From contig CAZOWW010000025.1 in NCBI GenBank assembly GCA_964583765.1, forward strand, positions 1-47,322: 47,322 bases of DNA, in the 5' to 3' direction. The DNA is from CAZOWW01 sp964583765 (GTDB lineage Bacteria > Actinomycetota > Actinomycetes > Actinomycetales > Kineosporiaceae). The position numbers and the translations under genes are program-made. Below are positions 1 through 8,507 of the stretch, piece by piece (within the stretch, counting starts at the first letter, position 1; the number at the start of each line of letters is the position of its first letter). The notes under the pieces are model-generated. The model was not told the origin of the DNA. It saw nothing but the letters and a program-made list of their open reading frames with translations, and searched no databases.

Positions 1-61
1 AACACGCGCTCCTGACCATCCACCGCCTCACCAGCGGCCTCAGCATCAGGGCAACCCTGCT

Positions 62-90
62 AAGTTATCCCCTTGCCTCCTGCCGGTCAA
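62..90 (-). promoter_or_regulatory. Putative rRNA-operon promoter, proximal (P2)
   Basis: On the minus strand TTGACC (90-85) is followed after 17 nt by TAACTT (67-62). The segment around the -35, CGATTTGAC then CGGCAGG, is nearly the same as in the second module at 281-310. It points off the left edge of the window. The predicted start lies near 55 and is followed by a small CAGGG-TTG-CCCTG hairpin. Tandem near-identical promoters over a long untranslated leader are typical of rrn operons, so a 16S gene probably begins beyond position 1. No rRNA sequence is visible in the window, so that part is inference. Confidence 0.5.
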
Positions 91-280
91 ATCGATCTCT
101 CGATCCACCGTTCAGGGACAAGGATCCGCACGATTCGCCCGGAAGGCGCCGTATCGGCGACTTCCGAATACTCTCATGGGGTTCAGCCCACTCGGCTCGC
201 TCACCACTCGGGTGCCCGTGCCTCCCCGGGACCGGCCACCGTCTCGGTGTCCGTTACTCCCTGTCGGGCTGACGTTGAGA

Positions 281-310
281 ACATTAGGCAGTGCCCCCCT
301 GCCGAGTCAA
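281..310 (-). promoter_or_regulatory. Putative rRNA-operon promoter, distal (P1)
   Basis: TTGACT (310-305) and TAATGT (286-281) are separated by 18 nt on the minus strand. This is the better -10 match of the two modules. It shares the CGATTTGAC...CGGCAGG core with the module at 62-90, about 220 bp downstream. No ORF lies between the two modules in the direction of transcription, which argues for a stable-RNA operon rather than a protein gene. Confidence 0.5.
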
Positions 311-590
311 ATCGGCCCCGGGAGCGGCTACCGAGAGAGATCACCGCAGCTCATCGGCCCACCTCCCGGTCGGCCGACCCGCCGCCGAGCCGCCGCCTCA
401 GGCGTTCGGCCGAGTCCGGATCGACCGCTCGGAGGGGTATTTCCGATTTCGGAGAGTATCCGTTCGCATCTCAATGCGGTCAGAACGCATGATCTGCGCC
501 AGTTCGCCCGGATCGAGCGCTATTCGCAATCGGGTCGGTACCCTCCGTGGCGGTTCACCGGTGCCCCGGAGGGCTCGCACCGCCGGGTGG

Positions 591-620
591 GGAGCCGGCC
601 CAGCCCACCGGGCCGGCTCC
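591..620 (-). terminator. Terminator hairpin after tyrS
   Basis: A perfect 11-bp inverted repeat (591-601 with 610-620, arms GGAGCCGGCCC / GGGCCGGCTCC) has an 8-nt loop and starts 14 nt after the tyrS stop. There is no T-tract, as is common for actinobacterial terminators. It would end the arg-mpg-tyrS transcript before the rrn-like promoters. Confidence 0.7.
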
Positions 621-633
621 ACGCGCGAAGGCG

Positions 634-1917
634 CTACTCGCCCAGCCCCACGGCGGCCAGCGTCTTGCGTCCGCGACGTAGGACCAACCACTGCCCGTGG
701 AGGGCGTTCTCCGGCCACACCACGTCGTCCTCTGAGGCGATCTTCTGGTTGTTGACGTACGCACCGCCCTCGGCGATGGTGCGCCGGGCCGCCGACCGAC
801 TCGCGACCAGCCCGGAGGCGACCAGGAGGTCCACCACCGAGTACTCCTTGCGCTCCACCGTGGCGCGAGGCAGTTCGGCCACCGCGTCCGCGAGCGTGGC
901 GGGATCCAGAGCCGCGAGTTCACCCCGCCCGAAGAGGGCCTGGCTGGCCGCCTGCACCCGCCTCGTCGCCTCCGCCCCGTGCACGAGGGTCGTCACGTCG
1001 GCGGCCAGCGCCTGGTGCGCCACCCGGGCGGCAGGGGCGGTCCTGGTGCTCTCCTCGAGCTCGGCGATCTGCTCGCCGTCGCGGAAGGTGAACACCCGCA
1101 GGTAGTCGCCGATCTTGGCGTCCTCGGCATTGAGCCAGAACTGGTAGAAGGCGTACGGGCTCGTCATGGCGCCGTCCAGCCAGACCGTCCCGGATTCCGT
1201 CTTCCCGAATTTCGTGCCGTCCGCCTTGGTGATCAACGGGGTCGCCAGGAGATGCACGGGGACCTGTTCCGTGCGGTGGATGAGATCCGCGCCCGAGGTG
1301 AGGTTGCCCCACTGGTCCGAGCCGCCGACCTGCAAGGTGCACCCGTGGCGGCGGTACAGCTCCAGAAAGTCGTACCCCTGGATGATCTGGTAGCTGAACT
1401 CCGTGTAACTGATTCCCGCGTCGCTGTTGAGCCGGGCGCTCACAGCCTCCTTGGCGAGCATCCGGTTGACCCGGAAATGTTTGCCGACCTCGCGGAGAAG
1501 GTCGATCGCCGACATAGGGGCGATCCAGTCGAGATTGTTCACCATGCGGGCCGCGCAGGGTCCCTCGAAATCCAGGAGCGGTTGGATCTGGGTGCGAATG
1601 CGCTCCACCCAGGCGGCCACGACGTCCCGGTCGTTGAGCGTCCGTTCGGCGGTCGCCTTGGGGTCCCCGATGAGACCGGTCGCGCCCCCGACGAGGGCGA
1701 GCGGGCGGTGCCCGGCCAGCTGCAACCGACGCAGGACGAGGATCTGCACGAGGTTCCCGATGTGCAGGCTCGGCGCCGTCGGGTCGAACCCGCAGTAGTA
1801 GGTCACGGGGCCGCCGGCGAACGCGGCCCGCAACGCGGCCTCGTCCGTGGACTGCGCCACCAGACCCCGCCACATCAGTTCCCCGAGCACGTCCGTGCCG
1901 TCACCGTTCACCGTCAT
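634..1917 (-). CDS. tyrS: Tyrosyl-tRNA synthetase
   Basis: Class I aminoacyl-tRNA synthetase (427 aa) that charges tRNA-Tyr in the cytoplasm. The HIGH-type motif is HIGN at residues 52-55, in the context PTAPSLHIGN. The KMSKS-type loop is KFGKT at 236-240. The tyrosine-binding region includes GGSDQWGN at about 198-205. An S4 RNA-binding domain covers about 360-420. Length is normal for bacterial TyrRS. The ATG overlaps the stop of the upstream glycosylase gene by 4 nt (ATGA), so it is probably translated as the last gene of the arginine operon transcript. A strong hairpin follows the stop. Identification is secure; the start is supported by the overlap. Confidence 0.97.
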   Translation of the reverse strand: MTVNGDGTDVLGELMWRGLVAQSTDEAALRAAFAGGPVTYYCGFDPTAPSLHIGNLVQILVLRRLQLAGHRPLALVGGATGLIGDPKATAERTLNDRDVVAAWVERIRTQIQPLLDFEGPCAARMVNNLDWIAPMSAIDLLREVGKHFRVNRMLAKEAVSARLNSDAGISYTEFSYQIIQGYDFLELYRRHGCTLQVGGSDQWGNLTSGADLIHRTEQVPVHLLATPLITKADGTKFGKTESGTVWLDGAMTSPYAFYQFWLNAEDAKIGDYLRVFTFRDGEQIAELEESTRTAPAARVAHQALAADVTTLVHGAEATRRVQAASQALFGRGELAALDPATLADAVAELPRATVERKEYSVVDLLVASGLVASRSAARRTIAEGGAYVNNQKIASEDDVVWPENALHGQWLVLRRGRKTLAAVGLGE

Positions 1918-2696
1918 CCCAGCCCTTCCGCCGGATCCTCACTGGTCGCGTCGGGAAGCGTCTCACCCCGGCGGGTCCCACCGCGAAACGGTATTCCGTC
2001 ATCGCCGCGCGGCTGTGCACCGGCACGACCGGCAGGAGAGGCTGCGGCAGGATCAGGAGGTGGGGCACCGGCCCGACCGCGACGCGGAACCCCCGCCCGG
2101 TAGGGCGACACCGTGGGCTCCCCGGCGAGCCAGAACCGCCACGGGTACCGGTCCGCCCGACCACCTTCGCCGTTGACCCCGACCCTCGGCCCGGTGGAGA
2201 TCGGCCCGAGGGACCCGGGGGCGTGTTCGAGCCAGACCCTTGTCTCAGGTGCGCAGAGGTCCAGGCCGTCGTCGCCCCCGTCCAGACCGGCCGCGCGGGC
2301 CAGGCGAGCGGGGCCCCGAGCGAGATCGACGTCCCGACGGCAACCCGGACGCCGGGCACGGGCCGCCTCCAGTCCCTCCAGGACCTCCCCCGCGCGCAGC
2401 AGGACGGCGGAGGCCTGCCCGTCCCGGTCGCACACGACATTGGCGCACCAGTGCATCCCGTACGAGAAGTAGACGTACAGGTGCCCCGGCGGTCCGAACA
2501 TCACCGCCGTGCGGGGGGTGCGGCCCCGGAACGCGTGCGAGGCGGGGTCGGCGGTGCCCGCGTAGGCCTCCACTTCGGTGAGCCGGATCCGCACGACCTC
2601 GCCCACGCTCCGGGTGGCGAGCACCGTCCCGAGCAGCGCGGGAGCCAGCTGCAGCACCGGACGGGCGAGTTCCGCCCGTCCCAGTGGCTGTGTCAT
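1914..2696 (-). CDS. DNA-3-methyladenine glycosylase, AAG/MPG type
   Basis: Base-excision repair glycosylase (260 aa) of the AAG/MPG fold, predicted to remove alkylated purines such as 3-methyladenine. Visible family features are RLTEVEAYAG at about residues 37-46, which carries the catalytic Glu, and the YVYFSYGMHWCANVVC core at about 74-89. These are followed by the conserved ARGPARLA segment. The last 40 or so residues are a Pro/Ala/Arg-rich tail with no clear fold. The gene starts 26 nt after the argH stop and overlaps tyrS by 4 nt. A repair enzyme between argH and tyrS has no obvious functional link with either and is probably just co-transcribed. Confidence 0.9.
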   Translation of the reverse strand: MTQPLGRAELARPVLQLAPALLGTVLATRSVGEVVRIRLTEVEAYAGTADPASHAFRGRTPRTAVMFGPPGHLYVYFSYGMHWCANVVCDRDGQASAVLLRAGEVLEGLEAARARRPGCRRDVDLARGPARLARAAGLDGGDDGLDLCAPETRVWLEHAPGSLGPISTGPRVGVNGEGGRADRYPWRFWLAGEPTVSPYRAGVPRRGRAGAPPPDPAAASPAGRAGAQPRGDDGIPFRGGTRRGETLPDATSEDPAEGLG

Positions 2697-2722
2697 GTCG
2701 AGTCCGTTCCGGCCGAGCCCGT

Positions 2723-4297
2723 TCAGCCCGGGCGCGGGCCGTCGCCGGCGGACCGCGCGACCGGGGTGACGGCGGTCGCCGCCCAGGTGGACAGTCCGGT
2801 CAGGCGCTCCTCGAGACGGGCCCGTTGTTCGGCGACCCGGGCCGGCGCGGTACCGCCCCGTCCCGCCCTGGACGCCAGCGATCCGGCCACGTCCAGCACC
2901 TCACGGACCGCCGGCCGCAGGTGAGGGCTCAACGCCGCCAGCTCCCTGTCGTCGAGCTCGTGGAGCTGCACGCCGAGTTCCTCGCACCGGCGCACGCAGG
3001 CACCGGCCACCTCGTGGGCCACCCGGAACGGCACACCCTCCCGGACGAGCCACTCGGCCACGTCCGTGGCCAGGGAGAACCCGGCCGGGGCCAGCTGCGC
3101 CAGGCGATCGGTGTCGAAACGGAGGGTGGCGATCAGACCGGTGAACGCCGGCAGCACCAGCAACAGCTGCTCGACCGAGTCGATGACCGGCTCCTTGTCC
3201 TCCTGCAGGTCGCGGTTGTACGCGAGCGGCAGCGCCTTCAGCGTGGCGAGGAACCCGGTGAGGTTGCCGATGAGCCGGCCGGCCTTGCCGCGGGCGAGCT
3301 CGGCGATGTCCGGGTTCTTCTTCTGGGGCATGATCGAGGAACCGGTCGCGTAGGCGTCGTCGAGTACCGCGAACCCGAACTCCGCCGTCGTCCAGATCAC
3401 GATCTCCTCGGCGATCCGGGAGACGTCCACCGCGGCCATGGCGAGTACGAAGGCGAACTCGGCGACCACATCACGGCTGGCGGTGCCGTCCATCGAGTTG
3501 TCGCTGGACGACGAGAAGCCGAGCTCGGCGGCGATCGTCGCGGGGTCCAGCCCCAGCGACGAGCCGGCCAGGGCGCCGGAGCCGTACGGGGACTCGTCCG
3601 CCCGCCGGTCCCAGTCGACGAGTCGCTCGACGTCCCGCGCCAGGGCATGGGCGTGGGCCTGCAGATGGTGCGCCAGGAGCACGGGCTGTGCGTGCTGGAA
3701 GTGGGTGCGCCCCGGCATCGGCGCGACCGGGTGTTCCGCCGCCCGGGCGACCAGGGTGCCCGCGAGCTGCAGGAGCCAGTCGGCGATCTCCCGCGCGCGG
3801 TCCCTCAGGTACATGCGGTAGAGCGTGGCGACCTGGTCGTTGCGCGAGCGCCCGGCCCGTAGCCGTCCGCCGAGCTCCGGTCCCACCCGCTCCAGCAGCC
3901 CCCGCTCCAGGGCGGTGTGCACGTCCTCGTCCGCCGGGGTGCCGACGAAGGCACCGGAGAGGACGTCGACCTCCAGGGCATCGAGCCCGGCCAGCATGGC
4001 GGCCAGATCCGACGGCGTGAGCAGCCCCGCGGTGGACAGGGCCCGCGCATGTGCCCGTGAGCCGGCGAGGTCGTACGGGGCGAGTACCCAGTCGAAGTGC
4101 ACGGAGAGGGACAGCCGCTCCAGCGCGGCCGAGGGCCCGGAGGCGAACCGCCCGCCCCAGAGCTTCACCGGTGCCGGGTGAGCGGTCGCCGACGGCGAGG
4201 CGGACGACGGCGCACCCGCGTCGTCCGGAACCGCCGGCCCGGCGGCCGCGAGGTCGGTCCCCTGCGGCCACCGGTCACCGAGTTGCGTGTCGGTCAT
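2723..4297 (-). CDS. argH: Argininosuccinate lyase
   Basis: Last step of arginine synthesis: cleaves argininosuccinate to arginine and fumarate (fumarase/aspartase superfamily, homotetramer). The 524-aa product starts its conserved part at KLWGGR (45-50). THFQHAQP (198-205) and the superfamily signature GSSIMPQKKNPD (319-330, with the catalytic Ser loop) are intact. The first 44 residues are an Ala/Pro/Ser-rich extension not usual in the family. The ATG overlaps the argG stop by 4 nt (ATGA), which fixes the start; the open frame continues upstream only as a shadow inside argG. Confidence 0.97.
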   Translation of the reverse strand: MTDTQLGDRWPQGTDLAAAGPAVPDDAGAPSSASPSATAHPAPVKLWGGRFASGPSAALERLSLSVHFDWVLAPYDLAGSRAHARALSTAGLLTPSDLAAMLAGLDALEVDVLSGAFVGTPADEDVHTALERGLLERVGPELGGRLRAGRSRNDQVATLYRMYLRDRAREIADWLLQLAGTLVARAAEHPVAPMPGRTHFQHAQPVLLAHHLQAHAHALARDVERLVDWDRRADESPYGSGALAGSSLGLDPATIAAELGFSSSSDNSMDGTASRDVVAEFAFVLAMAAVDVSRIAEEIVIWTTAEFGFAVLDDAYATGSSIMPQKKNPDIAELARGKAGRLIGNLTGFLATLKALPLAYNRDLQEDKEPVIDSVEQLLLVLPAFTGLIATLRFDTDRLAQLAPAGFSLATDVAEWLVREGVPFRVAHEVAGACVRRCEELGVQLHELDDRELAALSPHLRPAVREVLDVAGSLASRAGRGGTAPARVAEQRARLEERLTGLSTWAATAVTPVARSAGDGPRPG

Positions 4298-5499
4298 CGA
4301 CCCTGGACCCGCACGTCCCGGGTGGCGGCGATCTTGCTCGGCAGACCCCAGAGGTCCACGAAGCCCTTCGCCAGCGACTGGTCGAAGGTGTCGCCGGTGT
4401 CGTAGGTGGCGAGACTGAAGTCGTACAGGCTCTCCGGGCTGCGCCGCCCGGTCACCACTGCCCGGCCCGAGTGCAGGGTCAGCCGCACGTCGCCGGTGAC
4501 GTGCTTCTGGGTCTCGGCGATGAAGACGTCCAGGGCCTCCTTGAGCGGGGAGAACCACAGGCCGTCGTAGACCAGTTCGGTCCAGCGCTGCTCGACCTGG
4601 CGCTTGAAGCGCGCGAGCTCCCGCTCGGTGGTGACGTTCTCGAGCTCCTGGTGCGCGGTGATGAGGGCGATGGCTCCGGGCGCCTCGTACACCTCCCGAC
4701 TCTTGATGCCGACGAGGCGGTCCTCCACCATGTCGAGTCGCCCGATGCCCTGGGCCCCGGCCCGCACGTTCATGATCTCGATCGCCTGGAGCGGCGTGAC
4801 CGCCTTGCCGTCGATCGCCACGGGGAGGCCCCGCTCGAACGAGATCACGACCTCGTCGGGGTCCCGCGGGGTCGCCGGGTCCTGCGTGTACGAGTAGATG
4901 TCCTCGATCGGCGCGTTCCAGATGTCCTCGAGGAATCCGGTCTCGATGGCCCGGCCCCAGACGTTCTGGTCGATCGAGTACGGGGACTTCTTCGTCACGT
5001 CGATCGGCAGGTCGTGCGCCTCGGCGTACTCGATCGCCTTGTCCCGGGTCAGGGCCAGGTCGCGGACCGGGGCGATGCAGGTGACGTCGGGCGCGAGGGT
5101 CGAGATGCCCACCTCGAACCGCACCTGGTCGTTGCCCTTGCCGGTGCTGCCGTGTCCCACGATCGTCGCGCCGTGCTGACGGGCCGCCGCCACGAGGTGC
5201 TTGACGATCGGGGGGCGGGACAGTGCCGACACCAGCGGGTAGCGGTCCATGTAGAGCGCGTTCGCGGCCAGGGCCGGCATGCAGTACTCCTGCGCGAACT
5301 CGGCCCGCGCGTCGGCGACGTACGCCTCGACCGCTCCGCAGGCCAGGGCCCGCTGGCGGATGGTCTCCAGATCCTCACCACCCTGGCCGACGTCCACGGC
5401 CACGGCGATCACCTCGGCGCCCATGCGCTCTGCGATCCAGCCGATGGCGACTGAGGTGTCCAGGCCACCCGAGTAGGCGAGGACGACGCGGTCGGTCAC
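4294..5499 (-). CDS. argG: Argininosuccinate synthase
   Basis: ATP-dependent condensation of citrulline and aspartate to argininosuccinate. The PP-loop AYSGGLDTS is at residues 8-16; GHGSTGKGNDQVRFE, with the citrulline and aspartate contacts, is at about 116-130. The 401-aa length is standard for the family. The GTG start is chosen because an AAGGAG ribosome site lies 6-7 nt before it, the PP-loop is then at the usual distance, and the GTG overlaps the argR stop (GTGA). It is coupled downstream to argH by ATGA. Confidence 0.97.
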   Translation of the reverse strand: MTDRVVLAYSGGLDTSVAIGWIAERMGAEVIAVAVDVGQGGEDLETIRQRALACGAVEAYVADARAEFAQEYCMPALAANALYMDRYPLVSALSRPPIVKHLVAAARQHGATIVGHGSTGKGNDQVRFEVGISTLAPDVTCIAPVRDLALTRDKAIEYAEAHDLPIDVTKKSPYSIDQNVWGRAIETGFLEDIWNAPIEDIYSYTQDPATPRDPDEVVISFERGLPVAIDGKAVTPLQAIEIMNVRAGAQGIGRLDMVEDRLVGIKSREVYEAPGAIALITAHQELENVTTERELARFKRQVEQRWTELVYDGLWFSPLKEALDVFIAETQKHVTGDVRLTLHSGRAVVTGRRSPESLYDFSLATYDTGDTFDQSLAKGFVDLWGLPSKIAATRDVRVQGR

Positions 5500-6197
5500 G
5501 AGGAACTCCTTCGATTTGTCGATGTCGCTGAATCCGGTCCCGGTCGGTCCGTGGACCCGTCGGCGAGGCCGAGCAGCCGCGCCGCCACCTCCGCGCCGCC
5601 CGCCACGTCGCGGGTGACCACCAGCACGGTGTCGTCGCCGGCAATGCATCCCAGGATTGCAGGGATGACCGAGTGGTCTATCGCGGAGGCCAGGAACTGC
5701 GCCGCACCCGGTGGGGTGCGCAGGACGACGAGATTGCCCGAGGCCTCCGCCGTGACCAGCAGTTCCTCACAGAGCCTGCCCAGCCGCGCGTCGAGGACCT
5801 CCCGCCCCACGCCCGGGCGTGGCGTGCGGTCGCCGCCCTCCCCGGGAACGGCGTAGACGAGCCCTCCACCGGGCTCACGCACCTTCACCGCCCCCAGTTC
5901 GACGAGGTCGCGCGAGAGGGTGGCCTGGGTCACCGCGATGCCGTCGGCGGCGAGCAGCTCGCCCAGCTCGACCTGGGAGCGCACCACGTCCCGGCTGAGC
6001 AGCTCGACGATCTGCTGGTGCCGCGCCGCCTTCGTGGCCGGACCGCGCAGTACCCCCACCAGGGCCTGTTCGACCGGACTCCCCGGATCGGCTTCGGGCA
6101 GCTCGGTCCTGGGCAGGTCGGTCCCGGACGGACCCGACTCGTCGGCGCCGTCCTCGGGCGGGTGCGTGTGACCGGCGCGCTGCTCTGGCTGGATCAC
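5496..6197 (-). CDS. argR: Arginine repressor
   Basis: Transcription factor that binds ARG-box operators with arginine as co-repressor; hexameric in characterised members. The winged helix domain (about residues 57-125) contains the recognition segment VTQATLSRDLVELGAVKV. The C-terminal oligomerisation and arginine-binding domain carries ILGCIAGDDTVLVV, including the GDD arginine contacts. At 233 aa it is longer than typical ArgR (about 150-190), with an acidic, Pro/Gly-rich extension of about 55 residues at the N-terminus and about 20 extra at the C-terminus. It overlaps argF (ATGA) and argG (GTGA). It likely regulates its own operon through the site ahead of argC. Confidence 0.95.
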   Translation of the reverse strand: MIQPEQRAGHTHPPEDGADESGPSGTDLPRTELPEADPGSPVEQALVGVLRGPATKAARHQQIVELLSRDVVRSQVELGELLAADGIAVTQATLSRDLVELGAVKVREPGGGLVYAVPGEGGDRTPRPGVGREVLDARLGRLCEELLVTAEASGNLVVLRTPPGAAQFLASAIDHSVIPAILGCIAGDDTVLVVTRDVAGGAEVAARLLGLADGSTDRPGPDSATSTNRRSSS

Positions 6198-7141
6198 CGG
6201 CCCTCGACCAGCCAGGTGAGTACCGCCTTCTGGGCGTGGAGCCTGTTCTCCGCCTCGTCCCAGACGACCGACGAGGGACCGTCGATCACCTCGGCCGTGA
6301 TCTCCTTGCCCCGGTAGGCGGGCAGGCAGTGCAGCACGATCGCCCGGGTCGCGGCCCGCTCCAGCGCGGCGGCGTCCACCGTGTACGGCTGGAACACCTC
6401 GGCCCGCGCGGCGTACTGATCCTCCTGGCCCATGGACACCCAGGTGTCGGTGGCCAGGACGTCGGCGCCGCGAGCCGCCGCCACGGCGTCGTCGGTCACG
6501 CTGACGGAGCCTCCGCTCGCCGCCGCCAGTTCCTGGGCCCGTGCCACCACAGCCGGATCGGGCAGGTGGTCACCAGGGGTGCCGATCCGCACGTGCATCC
6601 CGGCCACCGCGCCCCCGAGGAGGTACGAGTGGGCCATGTTGTTCGCACCGTCCCCGAGGTACGTCAGGGTGACCCCGGCGAGCGCGCCGTGGTGTTCCCG
6701 GACGGTCTGCAGGTCGGCGAGCACCTGGCAGGGGTGGAAGGTGTCGGTGAGCGCGTTGACCACGGGCACCCGGCAGCCGGCCGCCATCTCCTCGATCCGT
6801 TCCTGGCCGAAGGTACGCCAGACGATGGCCGACACCTGCCGTTCGAGCACCCGCGCGGTGTCCGAGATGGTCTCGCCGCGCCCGAGCTGGCTCGTCCCGG
6901 CGTCCAGCACCAGGGGATAGCCACCGAGTTCGGCGATGCCCACGCTGAACGAGACCCGGGTGCGGGTGGAGTGCTTGTCGAAGATCACCGCCACCGCCTT
7001 GGGGCCCGCCAACGGCCGGCGGGTCAGCGAGCCCGCCGCACGCTCCCGCTTGAGCGTGTCGGCGAGGTCGAGCACCTCGATCAGTTCCGTGGCGGAGAGG
7101 TCGTCGTCCCGCAGGAAATGGCGGACGGCCTTCGTGGTCAT
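6194..7141 (-). CDS. argF: Ornithine carbamoyltransferase
   Basis: Makes citrulline from ornithine and carbamoyl phosphate (315 aa, trimeric family). The carbamoyl-phosphate loop STRTR is at 58-62, FHPCQ at 135-139, the ornithine loop (VSMGQE) at about 234-239, and the HCLPA motif near 274. The ATG overlaps the stop of a 43-codon ORF that fills the argD-argF gap; its ribosome site (GAAAGGA) lies inside that ORF, so translation is probably coupled to it. Downstream it overlaps argR (ATGA). Confidence 0.97.
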   Translation of the reverse strand: MTTKAVRHFLRDDDLSATELIEVLDLADTLKRERAAGSLTRRPLAGPKAVAVIFDKHSTRTRVSFSVGIAELGGYPLVLDAGTSQLGRGETISDTARVLERQVSAIVWRTFGQERIEEMAAGCRVPVVNALTDTFHPCQVLADLQTVREHHGALAGVTLTYLGDGANNMAHSYLLGGAVAGMHVRIGTPGDHLPDPAVVARAQELAAASGGSVSVTDDAVAAARGADVLATDTWVSMGQEDQYAARAEVFQPYTVDAAALERAATRAIVLHCLPAYRGKEITAEVIDGPSSVVWDEAENRLHAQKAVLTWLVEGR

Positions 7142-7269
7142 GAGCGCACCATCCTTTCGGGGGCCTTCGGGTTCCGGTCGTGAGCCTTCGTGTTCTCGTC
7201 GGGTGCCATCGGGTTCTCGCGGGGGGTCTTCGGGTGCTCGCGGACGGGCCCGGAGCCGAACGCCCTCAT
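7138..7269 (-). CDS. 43-aa heptad-repeat small ORF bridging argD and argF
   Basis: This small ORF fills the entire argD-argF gap. Its ATG (7269-7267) overlaps the argD stop as ATGA, and its TGA (7140-7138) overlaps the argF ATG as ATGA. After a nine-residue start (MRAFGSGPV) it has four 7-residue repeats: REHPKTP, RENPMAP, DENTKAH, DRNPKAP. These are encoded by 21-nt tandem units, followed by ERMVRS. It is hydrophilic and highly charged, with no membrane segment. It could be a real microprotein, a translated spacer that carries ribosomes from argD to argF, or a chance frame over a minisatellite. I recognise no family. The double overlap supports translation; function is unknown. Confidence 0.5.
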   Translation of the reverse strand: MRAFGSGPVREHPKTPRENPMAPDENTKAHDRNPKAPERMVRS

Positions 7270-8507
7270 GCCGAGACCTCCCGGGCGGCCCGGTCCAGAG
7301 CGCCGGGCAGCGCCTCGACGAAGGTGTCGGCCTGCTCGGCGGTGAGGATCAGCGGGGGCGCGAGCCGCAGGGCGTCCGGAGCCACCGCGTTCACCACGAA
7401 TCCCGCCTCGAGCAGGGCACCCGCGGCCGCCGCGGCGACGGGCTCGCGCAGGGCGATCGCGAGGAGCAGGCCCTCGCCCCGGGTGCCCGCGACGAGCGGG
7501 TGTGCGAGGTCCGCGACGGCTCGCTGGATGCCCTGACCCACCGAGGTCGCCGACTCGAGCAGGCCGTCCCGCTCGATCACGTGCAGGGTGGCCAGGCCCG
7601 CGGCGGCCGCCACCGGATTGCCGCCGAAGGTGGTGCCGTGCTGCCCAGGGCCCAGGAGCGAGGAAGGGCCCTCGCCGAGGGCGATGAGCGCCCCGATCGG
7701 GAAGCCGCCTCCCAGGCCCTTGGCCAGGGTGATGACATCCGGAAGGACGCCCCCGCCCAGGTGAGGGTGCTGGTGGGCGAACCAGGCGCCGGTGCGGCCC
7801 ATTCCGGTCTGCACCTCGTCGAGGATCAGCAGCGCGCCGGCGCGGGTGGCCAGCGCCCGTGCGGCCGGCAGGTACCCCTCGGGCGCCGGACGCACCCCGG
7901 CCTCACCCTGGACCGGTTCGAGCACCACCGCCGCGACGGACTCGTCCAGGTGAGCGGCCAGCGCGTCGACGTCGCCGAAGGGCAGGTGCACCACCTCGCC
8001 GGGCAGCGGCAGGAAGGGCAGGCGGTAGGCGGGCTTGTGCGTGAGCGCGAGCGCGCCCATGGAGCGCCCGTGGAAGGCGCCCTCCGCGGCGAGCAGGCGG
8101 ATGCGTCCGGTACGCCGGCTCAGCTTGACCGCGGCCTCGTTCGCCTCGGTCCCGGAGTTCGCGAAGAAGACCCGGGACCCCTCGGGAGCGCCGGCCAGCT
8201 CCAGCAGCCTCTCCGCGAGCGCCACCTGGGACGGGGTCGTGAAGAAGTTGGACACGTGGCCGAGGGTCGCGAGCTGCGCGGTCACCGCCGAGACCAGCAG
8301 CGGGTGGGCGTGTCCGAGGACGTTCACCGCGATCCCGGCGAGGAGATCGAGGTAACGGTTGCCGTCCGCGTCCCAGACCCAGCACCCCTCACCCCGCACG
8401 AGTACCCGCTGTGGCGTGCCGAAGGTGTTCATGACCGCGGAGGAGTAGCGGTCCGTCCAGGCCAGGCCGGCCCCACGGGCCACCCGCGCCGGCACGGAGG
8501 CGCTCAC
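7266..8507 (-). CDS. argD: Acetylornithine aminotransferase
   Basis: PLP-dependent class III aminotransferase (413 aa) making N-acetylornithine from N-acetylglutamate semialdehyde. Visible features are NSGTEANEAAVK at 117-128, AFHGRSMGAL at 144-153, the cofactor Asp in LILDEVQTGMGRTG (227-240), and the Schiff-base lysine K263 in LAKGLGGGFP. The GTG start overlaps the argB stop as GTGA. The gene ends by overlapping the 43-aa repeat ORF (ATGA). Confidence 0.96.
   Translation of the reverse strand: MSASVPARVARGAGLAWTDRYSSAVMNTFGTPQRVLVRGEGCWVWDADGNRYLDLLAGIAVNVLGHAHPLLVSAVTAQLATLGHVSNFFTTPSQVALAERLLELAGAPEGSRVFFANSGTEANEAAVKLSRRTGRIRLLAAEGAFHGRSMGALALTHKPAYRLPFLPLPGEVVHLPFGDVDALAAHLDESVAAVVLEPVQGEAGVRPAPEGYLPAARALATRAGALLILDEVQTGMGRTGAWFAHQHPHLGGGVLPDVITLAKGLGGGFPIGALIALGEGPSSLLGPGQHGTTFGGNPVAAAAGLATLHVIERDGLLESATSVGQGIQRAVADLAHPLVAGTRGEGLLLAIALREPVAAAAAGALLEAGFVVNAVAPDALRLAPPLILTAEQADTFVEALPGALDRAAREVSA

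Larger units (their letters stand above)
1..633. other. Non-coding region between tyrS and the left edge
   Basis: There is no credible protein gene here; the open frames lack ribosome sites and recognisable sequence. From right to left the region holds the tyrS terminator hairpin (591-620), about 270 bp with nothing I can name, and the two tandem minus-strand promoters (281-310 and 62-90). The motif GAGAGTATYCG occurs once on each strand, at 452-462 on the plus strand and 175-165 on the minus strand; I cannot assign it a role. Confidence 0.5.

Noticed and set aside
45..64. Possible DtxR/IdeR iron box (TCAGGGCAACCCTGCTAA-like)
   Set aside because: Only part of the iron-box consensus fits, and the sequence lies at the predicted start of the rrn-like transcript where a small hairpin explains the symmetry.
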